DNA from: JBCAWW01 sp039024315
Lineage (GTDB): Bacteria; Bacteroidota; Bacteroidia; J057
Length of the DNA: 7,080 nt
Direction of reading: 5' to 3'
NCBI GenBank assembly: GCA_039024315.1
Contig: JBCCQN010000308.1
Coordinates: 1-7,080, forward strand
Shown here: positions 7,001 to 7,080 of the stretch, piece after piece
Layout of the letters: each line of letters begins with the position of its first letter
How positions within the stretch are numbered: position 1 is the first letter of the stretch
Made by a program: the position numbers and the translations under genes
The notes under the pieces: generated by a model
What the model was told of the DNA's origin: nothing
The model's input: the letters and a program-made list of their open reading frames with translations, nothing else
The model's database searches: none

Positions 7001-7080
7001 AGGGTAGATGGTGCCGTCATGCGGCGCACTGATTTTAACTGTAGGCGGCGTTTTGGCGGTAAATTTAATGGTAGCCGAAG
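1085..7080 (-). CDS. Giant secreted multidomain protein with purple-acid-phosphatase-like module (5'-truncated by window edge)
   Basis: The frame is open from the right edge (first full codon at 7078) to TAA at 1087-1085, giving 1,997 visible residues; the residue numbers used here count from 7078. An internal TTG at 6883 is not the real start, because the same Ig-repeat pattern continues upstream of it to the edge. Modules in order: tandem Ig repeats (1-182); jelly-roll-like copy 1 (198-371); Ig (379-468); jelly-roll-like copy 2 (470-651); FnIII-like plus metallophosphoesterase (655-1059); Ig (1062-1150); jelly-roll-like copy 3 (1151-1331); ConA/LamG-like (1336-1564); DUF8202-like (1565-1735); Saprospiria C-terminal module (1736-1905); dockerin-like pair (1908-1997). 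The composition is acidic and rich in N, D, S and T, with only four cysteines, as for an exported protein. The signal peptide must be upstream of the window. No typical type IX sorting domain ends the protein. The role is probably extracellular binding of polymers, with hydrolysis of phosphoesters doubtful because the active site is altered. No clear terminator follows it. Confidence 0.95.
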   Translation of the reverse strand, partial: SATIKFTAKTPPTVKISAPHDGTIYPAPQAITLAANAADADGSITGVEFFVNGLSIGTVNAAPWQLAYVIPASGTYDVYAVATDDDGNNTTSATIQFSVPITTPIVSIISPLDGTVFNSPQIVNIQASAVDPNGFITSVQFYVNGISVGSSFFSPWQIGLNATYGTYDVYAIATDNQSNSTISDTIQFSISAIPVNMVEIQVDMNGDDGVEMKDGQIELDNDWIEMAEKGPQDFVLAAYRFTDIPLGPNIQVDSAFLIFQSRGSDDRDPVDLLIYGEDNFNPTPFTNTVGDLSDRPRTQSMISWTPAPWPSAAVEHRSADIAPLVQELIDIPGWANGNAMSFFIAGEGKRSAYAHDNDSTKAAKLKIFYTDLNPTANTAPSIAFTDYDSSLQRIDLTVIPLAVNVQDSTGEISQVVFTINGVTFATDTQYPFETSFIPGANGSYEVIATVSDDGGLSAADTLQIEVDNTLLVQTNNGQISQSNADGEEAELGFVEITDQSIQLVKEKNAGEQYVILHFSGLQIPAGAHIYEAYIQFATQNVNLNYHPIDINIRGEYEPNSNLLQNTNGNISSRSFTQASINWRPRIWTVPDESGPRQRTPDLTDLVREMVNHPNWSDNSPLSFIMSGMGGRAAHSFDSDPNQAAELVIKYKPELPLARGPYLQSGSDTSIVVRFQTQGAKMTELRYGTSLANLNQNIISSTAAVDHRFPIEGLTPNTRYYYEVRVGGQAVAPASNLQYWETAPTSTTIDTVRAWVLGDAGTGNGDARAVRDAYYDYLGDKHTDMILMLGDNAFPNGTQDDYQAAIFENMYEELLARTVLWTSPGERDFANGFTDSNTELGPYYDIFDLPRNGEAGGMASGTEAYYSYNYSNVHFVSLDVFGSDLSPAGGMQSWLSADLATNNQDWTVVFLHHSPYSKGTFDSDTTSIMAAVRQNILPILDTYKVDLVLGAHSQGYERSYLSQGHYGSSQTLTDSMILSERSGNPAIDGPYAKSPNNGLGTVYVVSGSAGTTSPANYGHPIMYQGDSKMGASVLEVFDRTLDFKFLDSTGNIFDHFQIIKGEAPAVSLLTPSDGAVIPAPQNVSITANATDSDGNVLSVDFMVNGALVGTDLTAPWTQAWTPPANGIYEIVAVATDDDGIVSYSEPISLFVGNSFSICIPISSGGNDVEENAAGEMDLRNGALRMINNNGSQQIGLRFERPNILPGAVINDAYIQFTADTVHTASTLLFFEIEEAFPSAPFGNQANEVSGRTYQGGIVSWNVPTWANAGDATIDQQSPDLANQIEQYVSHPSYQLNQPITYRVSGSGLRRARAYDQKSGDQAVLCVNFELPETCHPIADAAAITVWHKADEGIYENNGSNAAETGDGVARWQNFALAGGDAQQLIAGKRPIYTEPTATGVFNGSGGISFGSNRSFELPDNWQENTYRVMIVQRSAPAVSKQAILASASGPNKPYIQIYKEGQSYYYFMGTDTQNETLLIGSDVGTGSEYHVIDVFNVNDQLQATLDANPHNSVNLTADPLSSTFLEQITLGEDPNDDLADFQGEIAEVLVFERDLSGVEFGQIMTYLSVKYGIKIPAAAHNYYTDGTYDNRLFGIGQNLADLCLQKTNSRSVMPDNRVRFSEPSELDEGEFLISGDNGDPFTPFSTQVPLGFVGRLNRIYKVAETGDVGTISLEFDMDGLGVNLGQPGRFFLLKDQDGDFSDAQIANSNIATISGTNLRFTEVDFADGDLYTIAYGEGIQISPKVMLSGPYDLFSGFMNDGLRSNGYLPLREPYEAMASYTHIGYGGGETVDPSVFTLAGNNAIVDWVFIELRDVHDSTQVLATRSALLQRDGDVVDIDGSSAVFFPAVAAGDYFVAIRHRNHLPVMTASSVALSATSISLDFSDPSSPTYGENAQKSLSATTMGLWSGDVNQDHQLVFQGVGNDVQSIFLKVLTDPANTSFARNYVVNGYELTDVNMDGQSIFQGGGSDVTGIFVNILSFPANTGFNRNYVISGQLP
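1088..1357 (-). repeat. Two tandem 45-residue dockerin-like repeats ending the giant protein
   Basis: Repeat 1 (1908-1952) and repeat 2 (1953-1997) are identical at 24 of 45 positions. The shared frame is D-V-N-x-D-x-Q, then FQGxGxDV, IF, PANT, F, RNYV and G. The D-x-N-x-D-x-Q start (D1909 and D1954) is like the calcium loop of dockerin and EF-hand repeats. The second half (PANTxFxRNYV) is unlike type I dockerins. Calcium binding is inferred. The pair ends at the stop codon with no further sorting tail. Confidence 0.75.
1364..1873 (-). other. Conserved C-terminal module typical of large Saprospiria-type proteins (residues ~1736-1905)
   Basis: Landmarks in order are ISPKVMLSGPYD, GLRSNGYLPLREPYEA, NNAIVDWVFIELRD, LATRSALLQRDGDVVDIDG, and GDYFVAIRHRNHLPVMTASS. 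I recognise this pattern from the C-termini of other large Saprospiria and Lewinella proteins, always just before a dockerin-like or sorting tail, but I cannot give it a domain name. A structural or anchoring role is inferred from position only. Confidence 0.5.
1874..2386 (-). other. DUF8202-like domain (residues ~1565-1735)
   Basis: This follows the LamG-like domain in the arrangement usual for Bacteroidota surface proteins. It opens with YLSVKYGIKIP, then NYYTDGTYDNRLFGIGQN, QKTNSRSVMPDN, and the FLISGDNGDPFTPF segment, and ends in a GDLYTIAYG strand. The function of the family is unknown to me. The name is from memory of this pattern and not from a search. C1602 lies in it. Confidence 0.55.
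2387..3073 (-). other. Concanavalin-A / LamG-like domain (residues ~1336-1564)
   Basis: The start VWHKADEGIY (1344 on), then GDGVARWQNFA, RPIYTEP, VFNGSGGISFG and the late strand DFQGEIAEVLVFERDLS (about 1541-1557) make the usual pattern of secreted Bacteroidota LamG/ConA-like domains. Such domains are beta-sandwiches, often carbohydrate-binding. The ligand here cannot be told. Confidence 0.65.
3086..3628 (-). other. Jelly-roll-like domain, copy 3 of 3, with private cysteine pair (residues ~1151-1331)
   Basis: This copy shows the same landmarks as copies 1 and 2: GGNDVEENAAGEMDL, QQIGLRFERPNILPGAVI followed by DAYIQFTAD, SGRTYQGGIVSW, SPDLANQIEQYVSHPSY, ITYRVSGSGLRRARAYD and a closing AVLCVNFEL strand. 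It is the only copy with cysteines, one in the first strand (C1157) and one in the last (C1324). These strands are expected to lie close together in a jelly roll, so a disulfide staple is plausible. Confidence 0.6.
3629..3895 (-). other. Bacterial Ig-like domain (residues ~1062-1150)
   Basis: This domain follows the phosphoesterase. It carries all the Big_7-type marks: VSLLTPSDGAVIPAPQNVSI, DSDGNVLSVDFMVNGALVG, TAPWTQAW, then GIYEIVAVATDDDG and a closing strand PISLFV. It resembles the first visible N-terminal unit more than the divergent one at 379-468; both share the PAPQ loop, and at DNA level the short stretch gcggagcagg. Confidence 0.85.
3902..5116 (-). other. Purple-acid-phosphatase-like module: FnIII-type N domain plus calcineurin-like phosphoesterase with altered active site (residues ~655-1059)
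   Basis: The N domain (655-742) has the purple acid phosphatase pattern RGPYLQ, T-S-I-V-V-R-F, LRYGTS, HRFPIEGLTPNTRYYYEV. The phosphoesterase then shows motif I GDAG (757-760), motif II GDNAF (789-793), motif III as GERD (824-827), motif IV FLHHSPYSKG with H911 and H912, and motif V as AHSQGYER (950-957). In the classical enzymes these are GDxG, GDxxY, GNH(D/E), xxHH and GHxH, and together they bind two metals. Here the tyrosine is F793, the asparagine E825, the next histidine R826 and the last histidine Q953. D758, D790, H911 and H951 are kept, as are fold landmarks such as GTEAYYSYNYSNVHFVSLD and GTVYVVSGSAG. Phosphomonoesterase activity is therefore uncertain. Confidence 0.9.
5126..5671 (-). 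other. Jelly-roll-like domain, copy 2 of 3 (residues ~470-651)
   Basis: This copy aligns with copies 1 and 3 at the same landmarks: NADGEEAELGFVEI near its start, IPAGAHIYEAYIQFATQ, INIRGEYEPN, SSRSFTQASINW, RTPDLTDLVREMVNHPNW, LSFIMSGMGGRAAHSFDSD, and the final ELVIKYKP strand. It leads directly into the phosphatase N domain (LARGPYLQSG) with almost no linker. That suggests the two fold as neighbours, with the jelly-roll-like domain positioning the phosphoesterase. Confidence 0.65.
5675..5944 (-). other. Bacterial Ig-like domain (residues ~379-468)
   Basis: A diverged Big-type domain links jelly-roll-like copies 1 and 2. Diagnostic pieces are the STGEISQVVFTINGVTFATD strand pair, the P(F)ETSFIPGANGSYEVIATVSDDGG core and a closing DTLQIEVDN strand. 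It lacks the P-x-D-G-T loop seen in the other Ig units, so it is the most divergent of the four visible. Confidence 0.7.
5966..6487 (-). other. Jelly-roll-like domain, copy 1 of 3 (residues ~198-371)
   Basis: This domain has the pattern of a widespread but poorly named domain of secreted proteins. It carries a D-G-(V/E)-E-x…-G-x-(I/L)-x-L start (GDDGVEMKDGQIELDND), an IPLGPNIQVDSAFLIFQS strand pair, GEDNFNPTPF, SDRPRTQSMISW, ADIAPLVQELIDIPGW, then GNAMSFFIAGEGKRSAYAHD and a closing KLKIFYTD strand. Carbohydrate or polymer binding is the likely role, by analogy with jelly-roll modules; the ligand is unknown. Confidence 0.6.
6533..7078 (-). repeat. Two tandem 91-residue bacterial Ig-like repeats in the giant protein
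   Basis: The segment SATIKF begins at residue 1, SATIQF at residue 92 and SDTIQF at residue 183, so two units have exactly the same length (91 residues, 273 bp). Each unit has the bacterial Ig (Big_7-type) pattern: P-x-V-x-I-x-x-P-x-D-G-T (about 13-24 and 104-115), a D-x-(D/N)-G-x-I-T-x-V-x-F-(F/Y)-V-N-G strand pair, a PWQ motif, then YGTYDVYA-like and IATD/VATD strands. The DNA stretch ggtagccgaag occurs at both 7070-7080 and near 6797-6807. As the window edge itself falls in such a boundary, another copy probably lies upstream. These domains act as rigid spacers or ligand-binding sandwiches in extracellular proteins. Confidence 0.85.

Overview
The window looks like a chromosomal piece of a Bacteroidota genome, most likely a marine Saprospiria/Lewinella-type bacterium. 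The evidence is a Bacteroidota-type L28 protein, very large secreted multidomain proteins, a choice-of-anchor-J/cleaved-adhesin domain, DUF8202-like and 'LLQRDGDVVD…RHRNHLPVMTA'-type C-terminal modules, A/T-rich leaders without Shine-Dalgarno sites, and a possible TTG-N20-xAnnTTTG promoter. The taxonomic assignment is inference from protein style, not from a marker-gene comparison.

All three genes are on the minus strand. Read in the direction of transcription (right to left), the order is as follows. (1) A huge exported protein gene fills 7080 to 1085. Its 5' end lies outside the window, and 1,997 residues are visible. (2) An 86-bp gap carries a plausible promoter for rpmB. (3) rpmB (998-762) encodes ribosomal protein L28 and is followed by a strong intrinsic terminator (738-694). 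(4) A secreted protein gene starts at 630 and runs off the left edge. It has a signal peptide and a cleaved-adhesin/choice-of-anchor-J domain.

The giant protein is a chain of extracellular beta-sandwich modules around one enzyme-like module. In order, these are two exact-length 91-residue bacterial Ig repeats, jelly-roll-like domain copy 1, an Ig domain, jelly-roll-like copy 2, a purple-acid-phosphatase-like unit (FnIII-type N domain plus metallophosphoesterase), an Ig domain, jelly-roll-like copy 3, a concanavalin-A/LamG-like domain, a DUF8202-like domain, a Saprospiria-type C-terminal module, and two 45-residue dockerin-like repeats at the very C-terminus. The phosphoesterase keeps the fold's landmarks, but at least four of the classical metal- or substrate-binding positions are substituted (Y to F, N to E, H to R, H to Q). 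It may be a pseudo-phosphatase or an enzyme with altered metal chemistry. This is the most interesting observation here.

Functionally, the two secreted genes probably act at the cell surface or outside the cell in adhesion or polymer binding. rpmB is an unrelated housekeeping gene between them, separated from the downstream gene by its terminator. I see no mobile elements, CRISPR arrays, tRNAs or rRNAs, and no gene-free stretch longer than 300 bases.
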